DNA from: Trogon surrucura
Taxonomy: Eukaryota; Chordata; Aves; Trogoniformes; Trogonidae
Length of the DNA: 64,000 nucleotides
Assembly: GCA_020746105.1 (NCBI GenBank)
Contig: CM036658.1
Span: 9,780,689-9,844,688 of the forward strand
Direction of reading: 5' to 3'
The notes below the pieces were generated by a model. That model was not told where the DNA came from. It saw only the letters and a list, made by a program, of their open reading frames with translations, and searched no databases. Each line of letters begins with the position of its first letter. The stretch's first letter is position 1. A program made the translations under genes and the position numbers. This document shows, piece by piece, positions 35,608 through 47,760 of this stretch.

Positions 35608-38045
35608 TTATTTTACAATAATTTGAAGACTATATATAAATATCATAAAAAAGCTATTTTAAACCTTAGCTTTATGTCAAGGCAGCAAAGATCTTTGCTG
35701 GCAACATCTAAGTGTCATTAGCATGACTTGACAAAGCTACCAGCATTATTTGTAGCAACTGTTCAAGAGTGATGGTATAGATACAAATCAAGCTGTCTCG
35801 TAGGAGAGAAGATGATGTGCAGGAGGCAGAGATGACACTGAAAAATAACCACTGGGTTTTTCTGTGCAGTTGGTGTCACAAGGTAAAACCTCTCCAAAAG
35901 TTTCACCTAGGTAAAATGGACTTTGCCTATATCTGCCCACGGTAACTCAGCAGATGATCCTTTTATGTGCTAGAAAAAACAGTAAAGCACAGAAAACTCT
36001 TACAAAGAAACTTAGCCAAGCCTCAGTGCTCCATCTGCCCTGCTCTAGTGGTTTAACCATCCACAGGAAAGAAAAAAGGACAAGGAACTTTGGATATTTT
36101 CACACCTTCCTGATATATTTGGAGTGAGAGGGCAGAAGGTGATAACAATGTTAAAAAGGACAATCTGATAGCATTAGATATGGAGTCTAGCCTGGAGTGA
36201 TGTGACCAGCAAGACTATTTGTGGTTTATGCTAATCATCTAAGGGAGAAAGCCATAAATATTAAAAACAAGAACTCCTCTTGAGGGGCACACATACACAG
36301 ATATCCAGTATCTTTAGAAAGCTGACCTTGAGGAGGAACACTTGAAGGGCAGGTACCAGCTCAAACACAGAGACCTCAACTGTCTGAGTGTCCCATTCCC
36401 GAAGTCAATGATGTGGGCCAAAACCAGGCATAATGCCTGGTATGTTTTCTGCACAGAGCTTGTGGGTGCCTATGTGACAATCAAAATCTTACAATAGAAA
36501 TCAACATGCTATTGCCCATTTCACTTAGTAAATATACTTCAGATTTGAAGCCCCTGAGCGGCGTGGCTTTGTCCTTGTGGCTACTTCACCTCTGTACTGC
36601 CCTGTGACAATTAACCTCAACATTAATACATTTTTCACTCTGCTTCTTAAAAGCTAATCATTTTTTTTGTTTGTTTTGGTTTGTATCGTTTTCCTCTTTT
36701 AGGGAAATACAGAAATACTAAATATGAACAGATTCTTCCCTAGGCTTTCTGTTTGTATTCACCAAGACAGGGTTTCTTCTTAGATGCTTGTTAAGCAAAA
36801 TCATTAGTGTTGTGATTTTCCAACCTGAAGTGTCTGCCACATCATGTTTTCACGTTAGATCATGTGTGAAAAAATAAACTGTTCTTTGCAACACAGAGAT
36901 TTTCATCTTAGTTTCCACATAAAATCCCACAACAGTGGTCACGAGTAACAGGAAGGGTGGAAGACAGAAGGATTTCTAAGAAAGAAATCTCTTTTTGTTT
37001 TGGAAATATCAACCTCTTCCTTTAAATCCTTTCTCACAGTATATAACCTCACCACATTCCATGACAAAGCTGACAAGTTCAACTATGTTTGCTAAAGTCC
37101 GATCAACAAAATTTGTCAACTAACATTTAATGCAGAACACATAATTTTAAGCATATTGTATTGACAGAAACATGCTTTTGCTTAACCATACCTCTGCAAA
37201 TCAGCTCAACAGCCAAGACATTTGAAAACACCCTTGAGAAAGAGTTTTATTACCTTTGAAGGTCTTATATAGAGAAAAGACATAGAAAATGCACTAAGTG
37301 TTAAAAATGCTTTTGTGAATTCCTGACTGAAGAGCCTATTCCGCTCATGAGTATTCTTCTAAATCTTTATTATTCTATTCGAATGGTTCATAATAAGCAT
37401 TTTCTTAATAAATTTTTTTTCTTCCTTTTGTAATTTGCTTTCATGAATCTTTTCTTTCCTCCCTCTTAAAATCAAAACCAAATTTTGTTTTTAAATTCAC
37501 TCCATCCCACAAAGCTACTTGCTGAACATGCAATTCTGCATCTCAGACAACTCAGAAGAGCTTTCTACACAACCTTAATATTTTTCTCTGTTTTAATTGC
37601 AGATGTTTTTGAGGTGGATAGTTTTCTCTATTGTTGACAAGTATTCTAGGATACACATTCTTGAGTGCTGCCGTCTACCTTCTTGTGGTTGTTACCTGCT
37701 ACACCCTTGCCAAAACGGATGCTTGCCTTGTGTAGATAATTTCTTGTGCTAGTGGTGTCATGTACTTTAATCACAATGTCGTTACACAGAAACAAATAAC
37801 AACTTCAAAACTTTCTTTTTTTCATGTAATCTTCCAAATGTACTGGGGAAAGGTTCTTGCCACTGCATTCACAATATGTCACTTCAACTTCTTTTTGAAT
37901 GTCTTCCCTGAGAACCCTGTGGGCTCGATTCATTATAGGGAAAGAGGTAAATTGTGCCCAGACATCCAGAAAACAATGAGAAATATAAATGACAATACTG
38001 GTTTTTTCAGTGGCCAAGAAACAGAACCCAGGGAACAATGGGCCA
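35608..38045. other. Unique sequence, one weak minus-strand coding-like stretch
   Basis: No mobile element is recognised. On the minus strand a short frame ending at 37805 (HRVLREDIQKEVEVTYCE...) follows a CAG and is followed about 35 nt later by an ATTAAA. This is a weak last-exon pattern that I do not call. Confidence 0.4.
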
Positions 38046-38583
38046 AATATCTTTACTTCAATCCTAGTCCAGTTCAGCATTTTCACTAAAGACCCCTGGA
38101 TGATGGGGTAGAGTATGCCCTCACAAAGGTCACTGATGACATAAAAGAGAGAAAGGTGGCTGGTATCACTGGGGAGGAACAGCCCCAGGCATCAGCACAT
38201 GCTGGCATCCACTTGGCTGGAAATCAATTTTGCAGAAAGAACATGGGGATCCTGGTAGACATTGAGCTGAACACGAGCCAGCAAGATGCCTTTGCCACAA
38301 AGAAGTTTAACAGCACTCTGGGTTGCATCAGGCAAAGTATTGCCAGTGGATTGAGGGAGGTGATCCCTCACATCTGCTCAACACTGGGAAGGACACACCT
38401 GGATTGCTGTGTCTATTTCTGGCCTCTCCTGTACAAGAGGAACATGGACACACAGGAGACAGTCCAGTAAAGGGTCCTGAACATGATGAATGAGCTGGAT
38501 CTATAAGGAAAAGCTGACAGAACTGTGATTGTTCAGCATCAAGATGAGAAGGATGCAGAGATAAGAGGGGATGTTATTAATGC
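38046..38583 (+). mobile_element. CR1 LINE fragment (plus strand), no 3' tail
   Basis: It begins around a decayed 'GPVLFNIF' block (38065-38095). It then shows MGILVDIELNTSQQDAFA, GCIRQSIASGLREVIPHIC and GRTHLDCCVYFWPLL in one frame to a stop at 38470. CR1-like sequence runs on to about 38583. There is no terminal repeat, so the 3' end was lost or deleted. Confidence 0.88.
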
Positions 38584-41500
38584 ATATTGGTATACATCAG
38601 TGTAGGGTGTATTCTAGACCTTTTTGGATGAGTACATACAATTTTCTAGCATAATAGTAATTTTTAAGTATTAGTGTCTGCTCAAGTAATTAATCTTTTT
38701 TTTTTCAGTGATGACATGGAAGCAAGTGGCATAGTGATGGGCTTGTGATTCATGTCATGGTCAAGACACACTGTCAGGATGATGAACTATAATCCAAAGA
38801 TCAAAAAAAGTGCAAATCTTTAAGAAATGCTTATGTTCTAACCTTATACATTTTATACAGTTGTTAAATACTCACCACTTCAGTTTACTAGTTACAGGAA
38901 ATCGTTATAATTATGATGTCCAACTGCTAGTTAGACTCAAGATAGGAAATGACTGACATGATAATACGCTATTAAAATTCATAGAATTGTCAAGATATTA
39001 AATGATTAGCATTTCTTCCCTCATTCACAAGACTGCAGTGGGAACTTTACTCATTTTTGGAAAGGTTTCGATTGTTAAATCGAATCTTATTGATATCACC
39101 TTTAGGTAATTATTTTTCTATTTCAGATACTGACTTCACCGTGAATTGTATGATGTAGTAAGGAAATAAATACAACACCTCTTCATCTATGAATAGGCAG
39201 CATTCAATAGTCTAAGGGAGAAATGGAAACAGAGTGTATAATGATCTTGTCAGACAAGTAAGGTGTTAAATGAAATGAGAGTATTGATTTTTCATGCTTC
39301 TTTCACCCATTTTGACTGCACCAAATTCAGAGAACACTGTTGTTATTTTTTTCCCTCAGCTTCAATAAGAGTCAAAATATACAACATTTCTAAGTTTCAT
39401 AGAAACCAAACAGTTCAAAGGCCGCAAAATGAGCCAAGTGTCCCAGTCCCTATGCAGTTTCTCTCTCCCTGGCAAAAGAGACATTGAAAAGGTCACCTCA
39501 GGCTGCAAGGAGTTATGAGCCGAATGAGTGAACTAGTAGTGTGGGAATGTCATCATCGCAGTGGGATACCGGTGAACTTAAGAGACAGTATAAGCTTGTG
39601 GCTATCTAGAGAATCGTTCCCATTCCAGGCCCGTAAAGACCTTGAAATACAACGTTACCAAGACTGTTTGGCAGTCACTTTCCCATGTGATGCTATCCAA
39701 TCAAAATAGAAGGAGAATAACAACTTGCTTCAATAAAGCTATCAGTTTTCATACAATGTTGCACTCGCAGGGACCATACGGAATGTGCAACAAGGAAATT
39801 AAAATTTTTGTTTTATCTGTAGAGTTCTAGTCACTATAAAGCATAAAAAAATACCAAAAAACATTTATGTATCACACTAGGAAACGGATTTTAAGAAACA
39901 GTGACATGAAAGAAGAACTTTATAGAAAATATACATTGATGCTTTTATTGAGTAAATAATCTCATGGGTGCCTTCCCAAAGAAGAGTGTTATAGTAGGTC
40001 TGCTTTATGTTTGAAGAATATTTTCCATATATTTCACTATAGTGACTCATCTAAGGCTAGACTCTTTAAAAATCATTGTTGAATGTACAGAAAAAAAAAA
40101 AGCCATTCTTTCTTTGACATAGACATGTCATGCAACTCTGCAGTCCGTGTCTGCATAGAAATTGACATGTGAGACAGATTCTGAATCTGACTGCAAACGT
40201 CAGAAGAGATAGTGTCTGTAGTGAGCCAGAAAAGATTTGAAAACAGTTTTAAAGTATAAGCAAATACTCTAGTGTTATATGTCTCCTGGAAGAAGAGATG
40301 TTAAGTAAGTATAAATGCAGTATTTTTATGTATACCATGAGAGATCAGCTAAATTTCTAAGGAGTCTCTACAGACTGCACATATTTAAAGACAAACCTAT
40401 ACTACTCACAGAAGAAAAAAAGAATATGGCTGAAAGAAGAAGAAATATAGTCATAATCATGATATATTTAGTTATATGATTGATATAATGCACTTCCACT
40501 TTCTCATGTCAGCTGTGTCTACAGTATAGAGCTAACCACTCTGATGTTCAACAAAGACTACCTAAATGAGTTTCAATCCAACATACACCACCTTCTCTGC
40601 GACCCTTACTCATAATCAGCACAACTGAAATGCCAACTACTTCCAGGCAGAAACTGTGCACATAACTGGGTTTGCCATTACACTCACTGTGCATTATGAA
40701 CTTTCTGATGCATCTGTCACCTTCAACAGTTTATTATTACAAAGTAGGAAGTTTCCTACTCTGCACTGTCTTTAGGTAAGTGATACATTTTTAGGTGAGT
40801 GCACACATATCAGGCACCAAAAACGAATCATTTTTCACCCTCCGAGAAAACGCATGTAGATGAGGAAGCATCCTTTGTACCCTGCTGCAGATAATCTGCT
40901 CATCAAAGACGTCAGTTCCAGATCTGACAGCCATGAACCAGTTAAGCAGTGAAGGACATTGGAAATGCTATGAGAAAAAGTTCCAGACATTTGTTTCCCA
41001 AACTAGTTTTTGTTGGTTTGGAGATTGGGGTTTCTGTACCCCTAAAATGCAATTACAAATCTTGTTTCAGAGGAGGAAATTTCTTCAATAACAAAAGGTT
41101 TCTGAAGCCTCCAGTTATTACTGTATTTGTGAAAAACAGATGAAGCCTGTCTATAGCACACTCAGAATTTAATATATTTTCTAACTGACTGCTATTCAAA
41201 AGTCTTTTCTAGCTTGGCTGGAAATTATGAGCGATAATTAATGGATCCCCTGGCCAATCTGTTTAATGCTTTTAATTGAAGGAGAAAATTAAGCGCAAGC
41301 ATGAGTAATCACTGATACCACCTGACTTAGAACAGTTGTGTAAGCGAGGTAGTTATCTGAAAAAAAAGCTCAAGCATAGTAGTGGCAAAGAATGAGAAAA
41401 TTGTTCTGGTGATAATTTATGGAATGCAAAAGAGAATGGCAAGACTGTAGTTATGAGAAGGCTAGCCATGGAGGATAACGGAGTGTAAGAGAGATTGAGC

Positions 41501-43172
41501 AGACATGAGGCTGAAGAAGAGCTGAATTTCAAGAACTTTAAGAGTGCAAAAAGAGAACAGACTGTGGCAACTCTGTAACATCCACTACCTCCAAAAGGAC
41601 AGTGAAGGAATCATCTGATGGATAACTTTAAATAAACTTATATGTCATATGGTGTACATCTATTTTCAAGCTTATCAAAAGGAAAACACAATAAATGTGT
41701 GTAGCAATATTTAGGCACTTTCTCTTAGAAATATACATGTACAATCTGTTTTCAGTGTCTTCTAACCACTGCTAAAAGAAAGCAAATAAGGAAAGATATG
41801 AAGTGCAACCTCTTTTTACAGATAGAAGAATTTCAAAAGATGGATGCACAAACATTGTTGGAACATATTTTTTAAATATCTAACAGTGAAATAAAATGTT
41901 AAGGCAGTTTATCACAATTAAAGAAATGTCAAAATAGGGAAGTGAAGGACACATGCGATGTGAACTTAATGAAGGATTTAAGAATGAATGGATTTAATTC
42001 ATTTTAGAGGAACATTTGCCAGATTACATCAGATGTCCATTTGTATATGGATGTTGGAGATAGGAAATTCTAAGTGCCTAAAAGACCAGGAAAACAGTTA
42101 AAAGTGTGCAAACGGTAATGATGTCTTAAACTGAGTTTCTGCACTCAGACCTCATTAGGGAAAAGAGACATGACTATCTCACAAAACTCATGAGCATGTT
42201 TCAGGGAAAAGTAATATTAGTCATGACTAAAACTCTCACCAACCCATCAACAGATAAAAGGGTGTTAAGTTGTACATCCTAGTCAAAACATTAAATATTC
42301 ACCAAAAGATGATTTGGTCAACCATAGAGCTCCTAAAAAGTGGCATGCATTTCAGAAATTTTGTCTCAGCTTTTCCATCAAAGAAAAGAAAAAAAATCCA
42401 AGTTTTATTAATCTTTCCTCATTCTGAGAACGTGTAAGTCTGAAGCATCTTTTTCTGAGAGTGCTTTCCTGGACACCATCAAAAGTAAAGATGTAAATCA
42501 GCTCCTTAGATTGTCTTATCTTGCTCCATTGTGCCTCACTTAGCTCATTAGGTTTATGATGGAGCTCACTGTTTCAATATTTAAGGTCTTTGGGAATCAA
42601 AATATCACAAACAACATTTTAGATACATGGAGTAAAATGTATGGATCTCAGTTTTTAGATAATTCTTTACCTGTTTACAATCTTCTTCAGCTCTGCAAAA
42701 ATTAACAACTGTCAATATTTATATAGCATTTTTATGTGCAGTCGTGTCTGTAGACATGTGAAATTCATTGTTTTCTACAGGTTTTTCCTTAGGAAAAAGA
42801 CCGAAACACCTCAGTAAGATAATATTTTGATCTAAACAGAGAAAGCTAATCTAGTACAAAGATGTAGTTGAGGCACTTCAGCATACTTATAAATACAGCT
42901 TATTCAATTTCTGAGATGCTTCAATCTGATATCAACATTCTTCCTTTGCACATGAAATTTAGTCCAAAGCTTTCCAATGGACATGTGTTAAAAATGAAGG
43001 AGTGCTATATGTTACTGTCAAAAAAGTTACGTACCTTTTCCAGCTCCACAATTTCTTCCCCTACTCTTGGCCATGGTTTAAAAAGGCATTTCTAAATGGT
43101 GATGCAGAAGGGTGTCACCAGTGTGAGCAGTGAGCTCAGCAATGAGGAGTCAGGACGAAGAGCAGCAATCCC

Positions 43173-43267
43173 AGGTCAGGATCAGGGCCAGAGAGATTGG
43201 TTAGGGTCAGGTACAGTCCAGTAACAAGGCAGTCAGAGGTCAAACCAGACCAGTCAGACCTAGGTCA
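43173..43267. promoter_or_regulatory. Cluster of AGGTCA-type half-sites
   Basis: AGGTCA occurs at 43173-43178, 43237-43242 and 43262-43267, and GGGTCA at 43204-43209, all on the plus strand. AGGTCA is the classic nuclear-receptor half-site. None of the pairs has the 1-5 bp spacing of a standard direct-repeat element. The local sequence is also rich in 'ggtcag'-like short repeats, so this may simply be repeat composition. Confidence 0.25.
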
Positions 43268-45582
43268 GAGAACAGAGTGCCCACACATCCACTTACAGAG
43301 CTGGGATATAGAACAGGCAGGGACCTGCCTCAGGTTAAGAACAGCTCCCGGGGGAGATGACTCTCACATTCATAAGAATATAAAAGAAAAACCAGGGAAG
43401 AAAGTTCGTTTTTCTTTCCACAGATAAAATTATCTTCTTACTTAAAATCTTAATAATGAAACACTTTTATGTCCATTTACTACAATGAAAAATAATTTTA
43501 AAAAGGGGAAAATTTTAAAAGACAATAAGCTTTAGAATCTTGGCTTAAGCTATTGCAACAAGATAGAAGATATTGCAACAAGAAGTCATCTTCTTGGACG
43601 TTGAATAATGACAATACTGTTTCAGAGATCGAGCTAATCCTGTCTTTTCCACCAGACAATAACAGATGTCCATGGAAGATTGTAAGGAAGTGGAAATGAT
43701 GTTTCCAGTTGAATGTCTGGAGCACTAAGGAACTTGGATAGACAAATCTGCACATATCTATTTCAAGGATTTTGTATGCCTCATCCTTATTGTGTCATCA
43801 CTATAATTTGAGTCCTACTGCCTCACAGTTACCACTAATTTATGTGACTGTGAAGAAGAACAACGACATAGTACCACTTAGGAACTCTGCGAACTACATT
43901 ACTTAACACTCTAATTTCTGAAAGAAGTAATAAAAAATAAATTCTGATTTAGGACTGCAATGCTTCATATTTCACAAATATGTCTAAAGGAGAATATGCA
44001 AGTTAATTTTTATCCTTACAGATTAAATTAAGTTTTTCAATTAGAAAAAGTTGCCAACTAAGGACCACACTCATTACCATAAAATCCCTAAAATGAGATC
44101 TTCACTGTGTGAAATATCTTTTTAATTTAGCTTTGCACATGTTGTGAAGAATGAACTGCTGAATTAATAACAACTAAGATTTGGCTGATTGCTTACAATT
44201 GATTTTTAGCCTCATAAATGCCTTTGTATTTTAGTGGTTTGTAGTAGAAATAATTTCTGCCATTCACTTTTCTTCCTGTGGTCTGTGTAACAATCCGTGA
44301 TTTTACCTTCACACGTATTTTCAAACAGATATGTTTTGTGTTGAGTTTTCAAAAAGAAAATGTCTTCACAGAGAAGAGCACAACATCCTCATCTGATGGC
44401 AACTAATATTGTTAAGCAGCCTTGCCAAAACAACCAAAACCAAAGACTCTTAGATTAAAGTTTAAGCAACAAATAAAATCTTTTGAGACCTGTTTTCAGA
44501 AAATTGCTTTTAAGGTTAATGAAAATTGTAAGATTGTAATGAAAATAAACATTTCATTTCTTTAAAATTATAAACAATAGGAAATTCTTTGAGAACCACA
44601 AACTGCTATGAGAACGCACACAGACAATTCTCCCTCTTGTCTTGACCAGTCACCATTTGTTATTTGTGCATTGCAATATGGAAAACAAACAACCCAAAAC
44701 GTATTATTGATGTGCTCTGGACAGAAGGAAACCAGGCAAACATCACCACCATGTGATGAGAGCAGTCCTGTCTTAGTCACAGCCAGGTGGACACAAGATT
44801 CAAGTGAACTTGAAGATTATTCCATTTTATTCCACTTTTCTGTGGAAAGGTTCCTGAGAAACTGACAGAAATAGTGGTCAGCCACCAGCTACAGGTGTAG
44901 CTACTTTCTCCTCTTCAGTGGAATACATGCCAATGACAGCATTTCCATTCGCACTAAAGCGTTTCCGAGTTGCTCGTTTTGATTCACTGGACTGTAAATC
45001 AACACTACTGTAATTTTCAACCCTGTTTTTAGCTCTCTGTTCAATTATAGTGGCTCATTAGAATAGACATCAGGTACTGTGACAATATTTAGCAGCATAA
45101 AAACTAAGAAGTCTTGACACTACACTAGCATCATCTCTCAATTGCTGAGTAATAAAATAAGAAATTACTATGTGGAATATGTACACTTGATTTTGACTCC
45201 TTATCTTACTCAATTTTAAGAGTGTTCAGAAAATGTTAGTACTTTAGTTTTATGAGCCTGATATATTGGTTGTTTATTCTTCTCTCATCTGCACTTTCTT
45301 ATTTATCAAGAAATCTGACTGTGGAGTAGATAGTCTCATCTATAAGCTACAGTGCCACTTGCCTTACATTTCAGTTTCTTATCTGTTTCCCAGTGCCAAG
45401 TTTACACAACCACTGAAATCACATTTTTACAGCTTCCAAATTGTGTGGTTAAAGGTCACTACTGTTTTGAGGTGAGCAATTTAACCAACTGATAATAGTG
45501 CTAAGAACCAAATGGTTCATTCTCCAAATGTTCTAACGTCATTGTACTCTATACCATCTAATAATAACAAGTTAGGTAAGCT

Positions 45583-45607
45583 AATCAATCAATCAATCCA
45601 TCAATCA
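45583..45607. repeat. (AATC)n short tandem repeat
   Basis: aatcaatcaatcaatc with one imperfect unit, directly visible. Confidence 0.85.
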
Positions 45608-45615
45608 TTATGAAT

Positions 45616-45832
45616 TACAAAATCTTAGAATGGTTTGGGATAGGAAGGATGGAGCAGGGACACCTCCTACTCGACCAGGTTATTTTTTCCCAAGTGCAAA
45701 ACTCTACACTTGCCCTTATTAAACTTCATAAGATTTCTCCCCGCCCAGCCCTCCAGCCTGTCCAGTTGGACTAGATGATCTTAGAGGTCTTTTCCAAACA
45801 TAATGATTCTATTCTAGTCTATTCTACTCTGA
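45616..45832. mobile_element. Mosaic of three small CR1 pieces in both orientations
   Basis: Three CR1 scraps abut. 45616-45682 is minus-strand 3' tail. 45690-45762 is minus-strand ORF2 ('caagtgcaaaactctacact', then 'ccctccagcctgtccag'). 45763-45832 is a plus-strand 3' end ('ttggactagatgatcttaga', then terminal repeat). Such juxtaposition suggests deletions and insertions within an older CR1 cluster. Confidence 0.75.
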
Positions 45833-46747
45833 GTTCCCTAACAACGGCAATCTGTGTGGTGTGGTCGGTGCTGTGGAGGGGCAGAATGCTATCCAGAGGG
45901 ACCTTGACAGACTGGAGAGGTGGACGTGGACCCATGTCAACCTCTTGAAGTTCAACAAGGCAAAGTGGAAGGTCCAGCACCTTCATCGGGGAAATCCTAA
46001 GCACAAATATACGCCGGGCAATGAGTGCATTGAAAGCTGCACTACAGGGAAGGACTTGGGAGTACTGATAGATGAGGTGCTCAGCATGAGCCAGCAATAT
46101 GCACTGGCAGCACAAAAAGCCAATTGTGTCCTGGGCTGCCTCAAGAGAAACGTGGACGGCAGGTCAAGGGAGATGATTTTGCCCCTTTACTCTGCTCTGA
46201 TAAGACCTCACCTGGAATGTTGTGTCCAGCTGTGGAGCCCTCAGCACAGGAAGGATGTGGACTTGTTGGAACAGGTTCAGAGGAGAGACACAAGAATGAT
46301 CAAAGGGCTGGAGCATCTCTCTTACAAGGACATGCTGAGAAAGTTGGGGTTGTTCAGCTTGGAGAAGGGAAGGTTCCAGGGAGACCTTACAGTAGCCTTC
46401 CACTACCTGAAGGGGAGCTACAGAAAAGCTGAGGAAGCACTGTTCACAAGGGCGTGTAGCAATAGAACAAGGGGCAATGGTTTTAAACTAGGACAGGATA
46501 GATTTAGATTAGACGTTGGGAAGAAGTTCTTTACTATGAGGGTAGTGACAGACCGGAACATGTTGCCTGGGGAAGTTGTAGGTGTCTCATCCCTGGCAGC
46601 ATTCAAGGCCACGCTGGATGGGGCTGTGAGCAACCTGGTCTAGTGGAAGATGTTCCTGCCCATGGCAGGGGGACTGGAACTAGATGATCTTTAAGCTCCT
46701 TTCCAATTCAAACAATTCTGTGATTCTATGAATCTATGATTCTATAT
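45833..46747 (+). mobile_element. CR1 LINE 3' fragment with a 260-codon open frame
   Basis: The open frame 45861-46643 is the longest in the window and covers the C-terminal third of CR1 ORF2 without a stop. It contains [80 protein letters not shown] and a natural-looking end LDGAVSNLV. It starts after the FADDTK catalytic block, so the piece alone encodes no polymerase. The 3' end closes with 'attctgtgattctatgaatctatgattctat' repeats (46713-46745). Compared with other copies here it is well preserved, which suggests a fairly recent insertion. Confidence 0.93.
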
Positions 46748-47262
46748 TATCAATAAATATAAAAACCAAATGGCTCTCAAAACTGCTCAATATAAATTGT
46801 GAAGCCTGTCACAATACATTAGTTTACCACTTACATTATTTTCAACTACTTATTTACTCTTTGCAGCTGTTCATACGTGAGTAGAGAACTTTTAAATGGA
46901 TGTAATTTTTTATTACATCAGGTTTAGTTTTGACTTCTACTTTCTAACGCCACACTGATTTGTTTTCTTTAAAGCAAAAAGAGCTTGGTTTTAATTTTAT
47001 AATTTTTTTTTTAGTTTAATTTGACAAAAGGGAAGTCAGCTGTGAAAAATAAGCTGTGGAAAACCTGGTTTAAAATGTTGAAACATCTGCAAACATGAAG
47101 TGAACACCTAAAAGGCAAAATTTGTGCTGATGTTCTTTTTCAAGTACACTTGGTCATCAATCTGACCAACATCAATTTGTTGATTTGCACTCCCTCTCCA
47201 GTCTTACCTGCCATTTCACTTTCTTCCTTTCCAAAAATAAGTTCGGATAAGACCAACCTACA
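46748..47262. other. Unique AT-rich sequence
   Basis: Nothing recognisable between the CR1 copy and the LTR. Confidence 0.5.
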
Positions 47263-47760
47263 TGTAGTGGTTTGATCCTGGCTGGACACCAGGTACCCAC
47301 CACAACTGCTCTATGGCTCCCTCCTCTCAGCTAGACAGGGGAGAATATAACAAAGGGCTCGTGAGTTGACATGAGGACAGGAATTACTATCGTGGGCAAT
47401 ACAGACTTAGTTTGGGGAAACTATTTGAATTTGTTAACAATCAAATTAAAGAACAACAATGAGAAATAAAACCAAATCTTAAAAATAACATGCTCCCCCA
47501 ACTCCTCTCTTCTTTCGTGACCTATTTTTTTTGCCAATTCTTGCAGCTCCTCTCCCTGAGTGGTGTAGGGGGACAGTGAGTCGTGGCTGTGGTAAGCTCA
47601 TTATATCCTTGCAGTTCCTTCTTCCTCAGGCCAAGGACTTCTGATTCTTCCCCTGCTCCAGTGTGGGGTCCCTCCCACAGGCCCTGTTCTTCATAAACTT
47701 TTTCCAGTGTGAGTCCATCCCACAAGAGACAATTCTTCATGAATGTGGGATTAAGGTATG
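47263..47760 (-). mobile_element. Minus-strand solo LTR, 3' half (interrupted)
   Basis: The plus strand begins TGTAGTGGTTTGATCCTGG, the complement of the 3' end of the LTR family seen at 15441 and 32351. It follows that family through the AT-rich 'gagaaataaaaccaaatctt' block (47460-47480) and the 'gttcttcataaactttttcc' block (47687). Similarity stops near 47755 and resumes at about 48985, so one LTR appears to be split. Confidence 0.8.

Larger units (their letters stand above)
38584..45615. other. Seven kilobases without recognised mobile elements or genes
   Basis: AT-rich, with no CR1 or LTR I can identify. Two places stand out. A pyrimidine-rich acceptor at 39338-39360 precedes a short open stretch (discussed under findings). 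A cluster of AGGTCA-type half-sites lies at 43173-43267. A short AATC tandem lies at 45583-45607. Confidence 0.45.

Noticed and set aside
37805..38000. Minus-strand last-exon-like pattern (frame ending 37805, ATTAAA nearby)
   Set aside because: The acceptor is weak, the peptide short and the opposite strand equally open. Not strong enough to annotate.
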